NCBI GenBank assembly: GCA_027605045.1
Contig: JAQFWX010000026.1
Location: 310,001 to 374,000, forward strand
Length of the DNA: 64,000 bases
From: Phallus indusiatus
Taxonomy: Eukaryota; Basidiomycota; Agaricomycetes; Phallales; Phallaceae
Reading direction: 5' to 3'
Shown here: positions 36,300 to 48,200 of the stretch, in pieces
How the letters are laid out: every line of letters starts with the position of its first letter
How positions within the stretch are numbered: the first letter of the stretch is position 1
Made by a program: the position numbers and the translations under genes
Notes under the pieces: generated by a model
Seen by the model: the letters and a program-made list of their open reading frames with translations, nothing else
Told to the model about the DNA's origin: nothing
The model's database searches: none

Positions 36300-36890
36300 G
36301 AGTTCTTGCGAGAGTCGGAAGTCCGGTCAGAGTGCGGATGCTGGCTCTTCTACATTTGGTCCGGTACACTGGCAGCAGCTAAAGTAGGTTCAAAAGTTTG
36401 AGAAGAAAAAGATTCTAGATGGAGACCGCAGGAATGGAGACCGCAGGAATGGAGACCACAGGAATGGAGACCACAGGTATTGTAAAGCGAGGGACATAAG
36501 GTGGACTGATAAAAGAACATTTCCTCAGTATAGCGAAAGAACTATCGTATTATGCTAACCTGATAAAAAAAAGAACATTCTAGAAAAGACATAAGACATA
36601 AGAAATGGATTAACGAAAAGTTGAGCATTAGTACTTACCTTTCAGTAGCGGAAGAACTGAGGAGAGGTTGATTCCAGCTGGAACACAGGTTTTTATATGA
36701 GAAGACGAAGAATGTCACGGACTGCGTGAACGTTTTTCTACAAGCATCATCACACAGAATACTTCCGCTCAGTGTACAAGAGAAGGCCCGTTGTCATCAC
36801 CGTTCTCAAAGGCACGCAGTGGTAGAACGAACAAAGACCCAATGGCGGATTCCATGTCCGGAGGTGATTTCGACCGCTCGGAAGATTTCG
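36300..36890 (+). pseudogene. degenerate fragment of the HAPSTR1-like gene
   Basis: Two patches match the middle of the gene at 33172-34456 but on the opposite strand. Near 36310-36375 the sequence encodes SGQSADAGS, matching SGQSADTGS of the intact gene. Near 36770-36860 an alternative frame reads SQRHAVVERTKT, identical to the same alternative frame of the intact gene. The reading frame is lost between them. Confidence 0.5.
36421..36478. repeat. 15-bp minisatellite, about 4 units
   Basis: GGAGACCGCAGGAAT repeated head to tail about four times, the later units with CACA in place of CGCA. Confidence 0.8.
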
Positions 36891-36929
36891 CGCACACTGA
36901 GGAAAACAGAAATTGGATTGCTTAGTTTA

Positions 36930-37380
36930 CACAATTTATTAGTGTCTAACAAAACTATCTCGAATCTGAAATTTCTGAAACAGCACTTAAGAGAACAGAT
37001 GCATCTAATATTTGTATTGGAGAGAAATCAACGAGAATCAGTAGTAGTCCATTTAGTGATTTCGCGCGACTAGTCGTGGCTGGCTGTATTTCCGTTAACT
37101 TCACTTAGCGCAACTATTTACTGACTTTCCCCAATGTATATCACTAATGGGGAATCCATTGATGCACGGGCTGTCGCAGTTTTTAGGGAACATGTCTTGG
37201 AGGGGGAAAAAGGTGGGTATACTACAATGTAAGATTTCAATACAGGACTTCAGGAATAAAGAGATATCACACAACTATAGTAGAATAAGTCTTGTTAAAA
37301 AAGTTCAAGAATTTTTGTATAAGCCTCTTATATACTCAAAAGACTTATCTAATTATTAAATAAAGAAGAAAAGTAAGAAA
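36930..37380. repeat. diverged direct repeat, copy 2
   Basis: Second copy of the 34829-35280 repeat, in the same orientation, directly downstream of the HAPSTR1-like fragment. A larger unit that includes the fragment may therefore have been duplicated. Confidence 0.5.
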
Positions 37381-38530
37381 GGTATTCGTAAGCAAGACAA
37401 AAGAAACATAAGGTTACTTAGAAACAGTCCGAAGTCTTCCACGTTCGACGCGTCTCTTCGACAGCTCCATCATCTGCATCAATCTTCGCAATTCATTCCG
37501 AATCAATCATTAAGTGTGTATTTATTTTGATTAATCTCGCGACTGAACAGGAGTCGGACCCACTGTCCAGACGAATGGATGGTGTAACAGCCCTCGGAAT
37601 GAGCTTAATACGGCCGTATACGGACAATTACGTGTACGGAAATATTTTTGGTCAAAAAACAACGTTCACACACTTTCTTTCATGGTTATATCGCAACTAG
37701 CTTGAGTTTTCATGATCTTTTTGAAGTGAAAGGAAAACGGGAAGATTGATCACCAAGAGTTGTAAACATCTGGCTGCTTGTCAATGTGTCAGTCTTTGAA
37801 ACTTTTGGCACCGATCTAGTACGTGGTAAGGAAGAGATTGATAAACGCCGACGCGTGAAGGCAGTTGTATTGAGTGCTAGCTAGGTTCGGCATAAGCCCC
37901 GAAAGTTTGTCTTACCGTTTACGTGAAACCCTCCCCCTTCGGCAATTTCACTTGAATTCTAGTTCGCACTTTCACTCAAAGTTGATGGGAATTGATAGAC
38001 CAATGTGATATTTAATGAGAATTAATTGGTATTAAGTAGTATACATACAGGCATAGAAATAATTTATTTAGATCAAAAAATGATCAAATTGGGAAAGCTG
38101 CTTTTCCACTGAACTCCAGACCGAACTCCAAAACTGATTCTGGAGAATTCCGAGGACGAGCTCAAGACCGAATTTGAGACCGAATTCACCCCGAGTTCAC
38201 ATTGGAATGCACCTAGTAGCTACGTGAAACCTCCCTAAATGCTAAACGGTATCATCAACCAACGTGCGACTCCCCTCTTCTGAAACTCAAATTTCAATTG
38301 CCTGTTTGTTCCATGCGTCCTGTCAAATAGCATTAAAGCTAAAACTATATAAGTCGGGAGAAATGGATTCCCGGTAGCCTTTTGCTGAACCAAACTATGT
38401 ACTGATGACCGCAACGGTAAAGTCCATGCGCCGATGAAATTGTTTAATTGATAGAGACGAACCATTGTCATTGGATTTGCTGACTATCATGGAACCTCCA
38501 TATACATTTGGAATGAGCCATTTCAATATG
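37381..38530. other. gene-poor stretch inside the repeat mosaic
   Basis: No supported gene. A run near 37608-37640 (ACGGCCGTATACGG and a second TACGG) resembles the subterminal motifs of the MITE at 38539 and may be a relic of a relative. Confidence 0.4.
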
Positions 38531-38538
38531 GCTACATG

Positions 38539-39268
38539 TAGGGCTCCCCACCGTAGCCGTATAACCCGTATATACGGCACCCGTATTACGGCGCCGTATC
38601 CGTACCGAACTCGAGTCTGGTTGATTTGGCCGTATGCCGTCTGAGGATTTTGGGCATACGGATACGGCCCGTATAAAAACGGCCGTTTACGGCCGTAAAT
38701 ACGGCTTTACGATGTCTGTTAGTAGTTTTAGGTGAACTGTGAATTTTACCTTTACTCTGGCAGCTCCGTCTCAAATTTGACCCTATTGAGGCAAAACCCG
38801 AGGCACCCGCGCCATCCATCTAAAAAAAAACCGAGTCTGAGTTGAACATTCCTGTTCGGCAAACGGAGGTGAGCGCTAATGAAGTGGTCAGGGTCGGTTT
38901 AAAGCGGCGCAATTTTCTGTCACACATGTTACATATCGAATGTCACATGCATGTCACATCGCAAGTCAGTAGATTTCGCCCATTTTTCAGCGTTCGTACG
39001 ATTACATCGCCTTGGCACCCACCTATTTATTGATATTTTAGATGATTGGATACAGAGGTGTGTGAATAATACTTTATAATGCTTTAAATTGAATCTAAAC
39101 CCAGCCGTATCCGTAATACGGACGTAAACGGCCGTTTTTTGCCCGTACCCGTACCGTCCAGGCTACCTAGAGGTGACTATACGGTACGGATACGGTACGG
39201 ATTTGCCCGTATTCCCTCCGTATAGTGTACGGCCGTATCCGTTTACGGTACGGTGGGGAGCCCTAGAG
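38539..39268. mobile_element. non-autonomous hAT-like element (MITE)
   Basis: Ends are inverted: TAGGGCTCCCCACCGTA at the left and TACGGTGGGGAGCCCTA at the right. Both subterminal regions are packed with CGTATACGG/CCGTAC-type short repeats in both orientations. Flanking octamers GCTACATG (38531-38538) and CCTACATG (39269-39276) look like an 8-bp target duplication with one mismatch, as hAT transposases produce. About 730 bp, with no transposase frame. Confidence 0.65.
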
Positions 39269-39391
39269 CCTACATGGTCATTTCAATACGCTGAAGTGGA
39301 TCTTTAGCCAAGTGCTAGACAACATTACTATACGCCCGGACCAGCTATTAACATTAAACTATATGGGTTTCCCCGACTCAGATCAGTAAAC

Positions 39392-39478
39392 TCGGCGATG
39401 TTGTCCGGCCTTTCCAGCCGTTCTTGGTCGGTCTGAAACGGGCTGAGACGGGCTGGAGAGGCTGGACAACATCGCCCA
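39392..39478. repeat. imperfect 32-bp-arm inverted repeat (hairpin)
   Basis: Arms end in perfectly complementary GGCGATGTTGTCC (39394-39406) and GGACAACATCGCC (39464-39476) and extend inward with mismatches (GGCTGGAxAGGC). It lies about 120 bp upstream of the peroxygenase start codon. It could be a regulatory hairpin or a foldback insertion. Confidence 0.6.
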
Positions 39479-39600
39479 GATTGCTGATTCGGAAATTTCC
39501 ATTCTGTTCCAGATTTTGGATATATAGTCCTAACCCGCGGTCTTAACCTGGTCAGAAGCTTCTCCATTATCCCCAACTCAGCTTAATGTTAGTGGTGACC

Positions 39601-40939
39601 ATGAGATTTGCACTCTTGTCTCTTTGCATCTCTTCTGCATTTGCATTCTCGCACTATGAATCTCTTGCTGGACTTAATCAAGAAGATATCAATCAATTCA
39701 TACTTAATAATCCGATTGTAGTTATCCCCGATCCTCCAGGTCCTTTGGAAAATGACTCCATAAAGCTTGTCAACGATCCAGCACATCCCTACATCCACCC
39801 TAGAGAAACAGATATCCGTGGACCGTGTCCTGGGTTGAATACACTTGCCAATCATGGTGTACGTAACTAAAACATCTTTTACAACATTCCCCTCTTGACT
39901 TCAATGTTTCTGCCAGTACCTCCCTAGATCAGGTGTTGCGAGACCAGACCAGCTCGTAACCGCCGTTATGGAAGGTATGGTAACACTCTAGCTTCTTGGT
40001 TCCCTATTCTGAATTTTACCGTTAGGTTTTAACTTGGGAAACGATTTTGCAAGATTCCTAGTCTACCAAGCTCACGTGTTGGACGGAAATCCTTTGACGA
40101 ACCTTTTGAGTATCGGAGGGAAAACACCTAAAACTGGTACTGATCCTCCGAAACCAGCAGCTGTAGGAGGCTTGACCTTCCACGGAACCTTTGAAGGTAC
40201 GTTTCGTCATTGTTATTTCATATACAGCCAATACAAGTATTATTTTCATGTCAAGGTGATACTAGTATGACTCGCGTCGACGCTTTCTTTGGAAACCAAG
40301 CTGTTTTCAATGAACAACGTTTTGAGGAGGTATGAATGATACACTCTCCTGAGATTAATTTGGCTAATCTAGACACATAAGTTCGAAGCCTTTTCCATTG
40401 TATTCGGTGTTAACAATACGTACGATATAAACGCTGCAGCTGAACTCCGTCACCGACGTCTTCAAGACTCGATTGCCACAAACCCCGAACTTGTCTTCAC
40501 TTCTCCACGGATATTATCCGCCTTCTCAGAGGCTATCTTTCCCTTGATCTTCTTAGTAGACGGCCGTCTTGATAACCGACAACTCAATCTTGAAGCCGCT
40601 CGAGATTTCTTTGACCAGAACATATTTCCAAATGGATTTCATCGCCAGCCCAGAGCAGCCGGTTTCCCTGTCATAATGCCCCTCGTTGAACAAATTTTTA
40701 ACAAGCATCCGTTCATTCCGGGTGTCAACCATGGTATTAACAACTTCACGTTAATGCCCGATACTCCTGCTTTGTCAGACTTTTGTGGGATTTATGAGGA
40801 TATTGTTCTTCGTGTTTTGAAGATTCAGTATCCTAACCCCACTGGTCAACTCAGAGATGCTCTGAATACCAATTTGGATTTCCTCTTTTCTTCGGTGAAA
40901 GGCCATAATTGCACGCAGGTTTTTCCTTTCGGAAACTGA
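39601..40939 (+). CDS. unspecific peroxygenase, heme-thiolate (372 aa)
   Basis: Secreted heme-thiolate peroxygenase that inserts oxygen from H2O2 into aromatic and aliphatic substrates. Exons 39601-39858, 39917-39974, 40026-40196, 40256-40329 and 40382-40939 give 372 aa. A signal peptide spans about residues 1-17. The heme ligand is Cys76 in the PCP motif (RGPCPGLN). The EGD motif is at 162-164 (EGDTSMTR), and the acid-base pair is Arg230 and Glu237 with the spacing of seven seen in the long family. Length and motif set (EGD plus R-E) fit the long peroxygenases. An in-frame ATG five codons upstream exists, but the chosen start gives the cleaner signal peptide. TATATAG lies near 39520. Confidence 0.92.
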
Positions 40940-42300
40940 TGAGATCGGAGCTAGGCTCGCCCTGCTCTATTGCACTGAAGATTTTTTGATATTATACTTT
41001 GTAGGGACATACCGTCCGTCATATTCCAATAAAAAAGGTCCGAAGCTTGATAATTCAGTAATGTTTGAATACTTCTCTACCCGTGACATGTTTTGAGTTT
41101 TAAATTCAACATTCAGCCGCAAGTTTCCTTCCAAATCCTTCGTCTGTCGTCTACATTGAAGTGAAACATAATAATGGCTTAGTTTAGAAGGCAGATATAT
41201 TCGGCTCTGTCCCAGTTCAATTCTGAGTCTTGATACCTCCTCGCAATAGTTATGCTTAAGAGAGGTCATCACTACAGACAAAATCCAAACATACAGCATG
41301 GGAAGAAAGACAAGTAGGGCTCGCTGGTCCACTCCCCCAACTCAATAGATAACCTTGGCACGTCAGCTTCCTGATACATGCGCCTCAGGAGCGAACAGGG
41401 AAGATAAGGGAATCAGCGAATGTGTGCTCAAAGGGAGAAATAGGAGGTAAACATAGTTATTGTATTTTGTAAGCTAAGAGAAGATTTTTATATACATTAT
41501 TTTGGGAGTTTCCAGGAAATTGGAATGGTGCTAAGATGTAATCTAAAAACAATGGAAAAGGCTAAGAGTTTAATTGCGAACGGGTGAAAGGTACAAAAAT
41601 AATCAAATTTGGCAAAGGATTGACGGACCGGCGCATATACCGAGCGCTGACAAATCTCCACATAGCCCATTTGCGCGAGCAACACTTCCAAATCCAGAGA
41701 TGATTTCGACCGCTCGGAAGATTAGAATCGGCACTGCTAGAAATGCAGAAATCTCAAATTACTGAATATTTGGTTTTATCAGTAACATGACGTGAGATAC
41801 CGCAGCATCTGAATCCGCATTAGGTGCAGAGTTCGCGTCCAGATTCAACCGACGTCAATGAGGACAGGATAGGACTTGCCGCCGTACCAAAATGCAACGC
41901 TGTGTAGATCTAAGAAAATGAAGTCGCGGACTCTATAGGCTTTGGCATTTGCAGGCAAACTGAGTCTGGTTTATTATATGCAATGTACAAAATATGTGGG
42001 TTGTGTGGTTGAGAAGTGTCCCGGGTACCGGTCGTGACTTATAAATTCATAATTGACGGTATATGTCCCGTAAGTGCATGTGTTGGAATCCCAGGCTCGA
42101 CGAAGTAGCAGACACAAAAGGTGTCTTCCATAAGCGCCGTGGCTAGGTACCATATACGGTCCCAGGAGTAACTCATATTCCAACAGCATGAGCACTTTTA
42201 AGCATGTGCATACTTAATTGCCACAACGAACATACCAGCGAGCTGCATAAAAGTTGTATCGTAAATATATACTGTATGTAAGTTACCCTCACCCCCTTCC
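40940..42300. other. intergenic with repeat debris
   Basis: No supported gene. A patch near 41695-41730 (GATTTCGACCGCTCGGAAGA) matches 36864-36890, so mosaic repeat material starts again here. Confidence 0.45.
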
Positions 42301-42439
42301 TCTTAATGATTATCAAGCGAGCACGTAAAACTGGGTCGAAATGGAGACTTGGACATATACGTGCACCCATCTGCACCAATACTAATGCATAGTGAAATTT
42401 GCTGCTCGGAATTTGGGTTGTACCGGAACCTGTCATCTG

Positions 42440-43100
42440 ACCTTCTTTCACGCTCGCATCCCGACGCGTCTCTTGACTGCTGCCGCTGCTGTGCCCGATC
42501 AAATGTAGAGGATAATGAGACGACGCCATGATCATTGCTTTCGGTACGCCTGTAATAAAAATGGTTAAGAGTATATGGAATATTACTGAGGCGGAAATAT
42601 GGTTACTCACGTCAGATTTTTTTTTTGCCTTATCGAGTCGCTTGGCGATCCTCTTGGTCGATTTCCGGGGTCGATCTGGTCTGCGTGAGAGCCGTTCGTC
42701 GACCAGAAGCTGCGGTTCGTACGAGGCTTGTACCAAAACGCTGATCGGGACCCATTATAAAATGGTTGACAAATAAGATGGAATAAACATACACATGATA
42801 TCTTTTCAGCTTTTTCCAATTTCGCGTGGTCCGCTCATGTTCATCGGTGGCCGCAACTTACACCTGCTATTACAGCTGGAGAGATTTGGCCCACCATTTT
42901 CAAAGTATTGATGAATTGAAGGAACACTTACACCGGGCCTTCTTGTCCGGCCTTTGTATTCCGCTAACGCAGCATCCGTCTCCTCTGCTGGTGATAGCTC
43001 TGACTCATCGGAGTGCTGAGACTTACCAACAATCAGATCAGCTTGTTAAGGTAAAATAACGAGTTGTATGTTCTCACCCTTTTTCCGAATGATCCTACGA
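42440..43100 (-). pseudogene. small coiled-coil family, copy b (broken)
   Basis: Minus-strand pieces match copy d: an exon with ISPAV followed by a small insertion that shifts the frame, then RTTRNWKKLKRYH-like sequence, then an exon with RPRKSTKRIAKRLDKAKKK, then SSTFDRAQQRQQS near 42490. The last piece resembles the Gln-rich part of the HAPSTR1-like protein. The frameshift in the first exon marks it as a pseudogene. Confidence 0.45.
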
Positions 43101-43269
43101 TCCGACAATAGATTTGATAAAACAGAAACAAAACTACATCATGGTGGGAGTGGGAGTAGGCTGCTGCTGGTTTAGTCTGGTTTAGTCGCGGGATCAATAA
43201 AAAAAGAAATACACTCAGTGATAAGCGATCGATGTACATGAGTGGCGAAGAATGGAAAAGAAGCGAAGT

Positions 43270-43990
43270 GTGGCAATGAGGGTGCAAAGGATTAAAAAGA
43301 GGAAGATTCTAGATGACGACCACAGGTATTGTGAAGCGTGGGACATAAGGTGGACCGAATGAAAGGACGTATGGGGTTGAGAGGAACTGAGGAGAAGTTA
43401 ATTCTAGCTGGAAGACAGGCTTATATACGAGAAGATCGGAGAATGTCACGGGCTCGGATTAGCAAGTGAGAAGCGTAAATATTTTTCTACAAGTATCATC
43501 ATTTATCAGAATACTTCCGCAGTCTTCCTCTCAGCAAACCAGAACTGAGACGAGGCCCGGCGCCGTCATCTTCGTTCTCAAAGTCTACAAAGGACACAGT
43601 GATAGAGGGAGCAAAGATTCGATGGTGGATCCTCAAGGCTTTAAATTTTCTCTTCATTAGACTCTCCTCGGATTTCTCATTCTGTGTCACCTGCTCCCCC
43701 AAATTACCTTGCCGCAATTGACGTGTAACCTAATGTTCTTGAATAGGCTAAATCACCCATCACTTGCAGTATTGAGTGTGCTATGAGGTTTTGACTGCGC
43801 ATATATAGTATAATTCAGGTCTAATGTGGTTATTAATATGTAACATGGGGGTTAGAGGTGCATTTGTTGCATTTGTGTTTGTCCATAAAATTGCTAAAGT
43901 ACTAAAATTTCAAATGTGAACCGACGTAAAAGGAGACTCTTTCCTTATATATAGGACAACAATACAAACAACGCATATTGGACTAGATAA
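43270..43990 (+). repeat. mosaic repeat block, first copy
   Basis: About 720 bp closely matching 45286-46010 and the split block at 49795-52060, all in the same orientation. It contains a Ser-rich decayed HAPSTR1-like fragment (a PQSSSQQTRTE-like frame) and a conserved non-coding tail with GTGCATTTGTTGCATTTGTG. In this copy the block is not followed by the F-box gene. Confidence 0.7.
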
Positions 43991-44789
43991 TATTAGTCCG
44001 AAGACGGTAATCTCGGCCTTCCGGATCCTGCGCTATCCTGCGGGATTAGTTGTACGGGTACCGGAACATGTCAGTGACCTCCTTTCATGCTCGCGTCCCG
44101 ACGCGTCTCTTTTGACAGCCCATCATCTCCCATCATTTGCTATTTGCTCTTCGCGATGTTCATCCAGGTTTCATTCTAGAGCGCGAGAGAAGATACCGTA
44201 CATGGAAGGGGGGATTGCTGTGGACTGGTACTGATCCAGTCCTGTTTGATCGCGGGATAAATACACTCACTGAGACTTCTCAATACTTCAGTATTTGGAA
44301 TCTGATGAAGGTGATTCTCAAGTACTAATGAGTCAAAGAACCACTCACCTCCTCCCTCCTCATCAACCTCCTGTACTGCGTCAGCACAGCCTTGGTGTCG
44401 TCGTTATCGAAAGTCGGGAGCTGAACAATGTTCCGGTACTTACTAACAGTCAGATCGGTTCGTTGAGGTGGAAGAAGTAACTGTATGTGCTCACCTTTCT
44501 ACGTACGGATGGCGCTATTTGGTTGTACAGTCTATGTAAGAAGAACAGTACAACCATGCAGACCACGATGAAAAAAAAGCTGATGGCTTGATGACCCCAG
44601 GGCCCACTCGGCCTTGGTGGTAGCTACTTCGTTGGATCTATTCCAAATATTAAGATATTGAGACGTTTCTTAGAGTGCGAGAGAAGATACCGTACAAAGA
44701 AGGGGCTGTGCTACCTAATTATTGTAGTTGGGTCTCAGATCATTTCGTCTAACCTAAAGCCTCTCTTGGAAACGGTCCCTCATAATTCT

Positions 44790-45240
44790 AAAATTTGCCG
44801 CGCCATGATCACCGCTCCAGATACACCTGTCATAAAATGGTTAAGAATATATGGAATATTATTAATGATGCGGAAATATGGACACACATCAAACTCTTTT
44901 TTTGCCTTATCCAGACGCTTAGAAATCCTCTTTATTGACCTCCGAAGGCAGTCTGGTTGGTATGGGGGCTGTTCATCGACCAGAATTCGCAGTTCGGTCA
45001 CGTTCGAAGCTTTGATCAGAGCGCTGATCGGGATCCATTATAAAATGTTTGACAAATAAGATGGAATAAACATACTCATGATAATTCTTCAACTTCTTCC
45101 AGCTCCGTGTGGCCCGCTCGTGTTCGTCTGCAGCCGCCACTTCCACTGCTACATTCGGAGAGACTTCGTCTACCATTTCCCGAAAAGGAGTTAGTAATGT
45201 TGACAAAATCTAATGAACGTCATTTTCAAGTATTGATAAT
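44790..45240 (-). pseudogene. small coiled-coil family, copy c (5'-truncated)
   Basis: Two well-formed exons: one begins after an acceptor with ILSTLLTPFREMVDEVSP and ends WKKLKNYH, the other reads ALIKASNVTELRILVDEQ through SIKRISKRLDKAKKEFD. They splice in phase. The 5' exons are missing or scrambled: a QYRRLMRREE piece (minus) lies at 44340-44450, downstream of where it belongs, and an IISSNLKPLLETV piece lies on the plus strand near 44745. The locus is rearranged. Confidence 0.4.
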
Positions 45241-45285
45241 TTAAAGAACGACTTACATCCGACCTTTATGTCCGGCAGCGGGATG

Positions 45286-46010
45286 CAAAGGATTAGAAAG
45301 AAGAAGATTGTAGATGACGACCACCAGGTATTGTGAAGCGTGGGACATAAGGTGGACTGAATGAAAGGACGGATGTGGTTGAGAGGAACTGAGGAGAAGT
45401 TAATTCTAGCTGGAAGACAGGCTTATATATGAGAAGATTGGAGGATGTCACGGGCTTGGATTAGCAAACGAGAAGTATCATCATTACAGAATACTTCCGC
45501 AGTCTTCCTCTCAGCAAACCAGGACTGAGGCGAGGCCCGGCGTCGTCATCTTTGTTCTCAAAGTCTACAAAGAACGCAGTGGTAGAGGGAGTAAAGACTC
45601 GATGGCGGACTCTCAAGGCCTTAACTTTCCTCTTCCTTGAACTCTCCTCGGATTTCTCATATTTTGTGTCACCTGCTCCCCCGAATTATCCTGTCGCAAC
45701 TGACGTGTAAGCTAACGTTCTTGAATGAGTTAAATCACCCACCACTTGCAGTATTGAGTGTGGTATGATGTTTTAACTGCGCATACTATATAGTATAATT
45801 CAGGTCTAATGTGGGTATTAGTATGTAACATGGGCGTTGGAGGTGCATTTGTTGCATTTGTGTTTGTCCATACAATTGCTAAAGTACTACAATTTCAAAC
45901 GTGAGAACCGACGTAAAGGCCACTCGTTCACTTTCCTTATAATTTTATATAGGACAACAGTACAAACAACGCATGTCAGACTATTCTTCTTTGCTACGCA
46001 AAACGAAATC
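45286..46010 (+). repeat. mosaic repeat block, copy A
   Basis: Second copy of the 43270-43990 block. Together with the F-box pseudogene just downstream it forms segment A of a segmental duplication; segment B is 49795-53160. Confidence 0.7.
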
Positions 46011-46081
46011 ACTGAATGCTTGGATTGCAATCATGCAACAAGCAAACTCTTCCTAATTTTACATAACTCGTGTTCTTTATC

Positions 46082-47059
46082 TCACCTTTTGAAAAACGAC
46101 GCAAATTTTTGAACGAGGCGTCGAATCCCTTGCTTCTTCTTCCGATTCTTTGACCACCACCCCGGCGGTTTTAGTGTAAGATACCATCTCCATCCTATTC
46201 CTTCAAGACCCTGACGTTTGGAATAACATTCGAGTGCTTCGTCCATATCCAAAGATAAAAGGTGTTTTGACGCTTCCTCGATGGGCACTTGGATTCCCTC
46301 TACGAAAAGACGGGGTGTTGCCTCAAATAGTGAACCCCAGATCCTTGCAACGTCGTGAATCAGGGGTGCGTCAGCGAAATATCATATTTCTAGTTCACTT
46401 CGCCCTTCTTCTCCTAATATCAACATGTCCAGTATTTCTAATGGGTGCTTGCGACTTGAAAAACGTATGGGTGTCCTTCTCAAGACCGCCGTTAGCAATG
46501 GATTTTCCCCAAAATACAGGTCGTTATACTTGCAGGCAGGAAAATAAAAGTGCAAATAAAGCGCGTTGACTGATTTCGGTAGACACGCCGTGAACAAAAA
46601 GTCATAAGCATCAATGTTGATACTTGAGCCAAAATGGATATGGATGGTACGGAGGTTGGGAAGCAAACCATTTTGGGTCAAAAAGTTACCCATGAAGTAG
46701 GATATAGAATCTACATAAACCTTGGTTACCATCAAGTTGTGCTGCCAAAACCAGGTATTCTCCCGGGACCCATGCTTAAGCCGCGGCTGAAGCTCCAAGG
46801 AGCGACATCGTGTATTCAAGATATGATCCCGTGGAAGACCCTCCAGTCTGGACACCCAGCCCTCATAAAAGGATCTGGAAGGTATGAAGAGATCACGGGA
46901 CGACAAGTACAGACAGACCCAACGTAGCTGCCTATTGATGAAAGAGAGCGAGCGTAGCCGTTGAAAGCGAGCCGGGATGGATTTATCCAGTAAAGGGCCG
47001 TTGAGTGGAAGGGAGTACTGGATGATATCAGATAGTATTTCAAAAGGTAAACGGTCCAT
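46082..47059 (-). pseudogene. F-box-like protein, copy A, stopped by one nonsense codon
   Basis: A frame of 978 bp, the same length as the open copy B at 52156-53133. It starts MDRLPFEILSDIIQYSLP, a typical F-box opening, and is very similar to copy B throughout. Codon CGA of copy B (Arg) is TGA here at 46384-46382, cutting the product to 225 residues; the remaining 100 codons stay open and conserved, with no other stop. A C-to-T change at a CpG is the simplest cause, so the loss looks recent. Substrate-recruiting ubiquitin ligase function is only inferred from the F-box. Confidence 0.7.
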
Positions 47060-47559
47060 GGAGTGGCAGTGCTAGACGAGAAGTGCACCACTCAGCGGGG
47101 TTTCAACTTAGGGTCAACGGTTATGTAACTAGAAGCGCCCGAGGTCGCTAACCTCCTTGCATGTACGCAGACGCATTCGAAGTTTGATTAACTTGATCAA
47201 TTTATATTTCTTAGCCAAACCTAAGTCAGTGATACAACCCAGCACAAAGTATATCACTAGACCTCATCTCCTCAGCCGATCAAAAATCTACAATTTCAAG
47301 CGAAGAGTACTAGAACCCCATTTTTATTACCCACCGCCTGCTTGAGGTGTTCATCCCTCCGAAGAATGTCAGACTTTGTCGCAAACATTTCCATAGAAGC
47401 ACTTACAATATTACACCATCGAACGCTTGAATTGCCCGAAAGCACTCGTAGTCGGTTTCGCCTACCACACACTCACACTTCAAATTACTTTGAACCGATC
47501 CTGAGATACGCACATCCGTCATAATTCCTGTAACGTCCAGCTATGCTAGGGCTAACCTG

Positions 47560-48200
47560 TCCTGCAGAGTATCCGAAGTTTTTGGTCTCCACATTGACGT
47601 CCTTGAGGTGGGTGTAGATAAGGTTTCTACCGATCCTATTTTGCACAGTGGGGGTGTGTTCAAAGAAATCTACATATCTCGCCTGTTTAACAATCTAGTC
47701 CAGGTGGCTGGCTATTGACCGCAAGAGATCCCAAGTACCATTGTGGCCCATTCAAACAAAAAACCTCCTCGATCCGGTGACTGGCTCGTCCGAAAGTGTT
47801 ATACATCCCAAGGTGACTAGTGACTGCCATGCCGCTGCTGATCTGAAGCACTAAATGTCCCTTTATAGGGGCAAAATGCTCGCTGGAGGTAGCGGTGTCA
47901 ACGCTATGGTTTGGGTGGTAATTACCCTCGAGCTACTCCGATAAGCTCACTAGTAATTTGGCAAATCACAGAGAGCCAGTAAAGCTGAATATGACGCTTT
48001 GAAATCCGTCTTCGGTAATAAAGGCTGGAACTTTGATAATCTGCTGCATTACTTCTGCAAAACACAAACGCACAATGCTCAACCTTCCGATATCTTTCCC
48101 GATTCGAAGGTCATTCGTGGCGTTCATGGCACCGACGGTCCCGTGAATGTACGTCTGTTTTGTCGCTCAGCTAGTCATCTCCTGTCATCTCTTGTAGAAT
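47560..48200 (+). pseudogene. GMC oxidoreductase relic
   Basis: Near 47875-47920 the sequence encodes MLAGGSGVNAMVW, then after broken sequence ASKAEYDALKSVFGNKGWNF and HGTDGPVN (to 48148). These match, in order, the GGSSxxNxMxW, ASKAEYDAW and G-S-D-G-P-V blocks of GMC flavoproteins such as aryl-alcohol oxidase. Near 47590 a possible LEVGVD piece would be the N-terminal FAD region. Stops and frame changes separate the blocks, and the C-terminal two thirds are absent. Confidence 0.6.

Noticed and set aside
38586..39033. Open frames inside the hAT-like MITE
   Set aside because: Short, repeat-derived (CGTATACGG units) and without transposase similarity.
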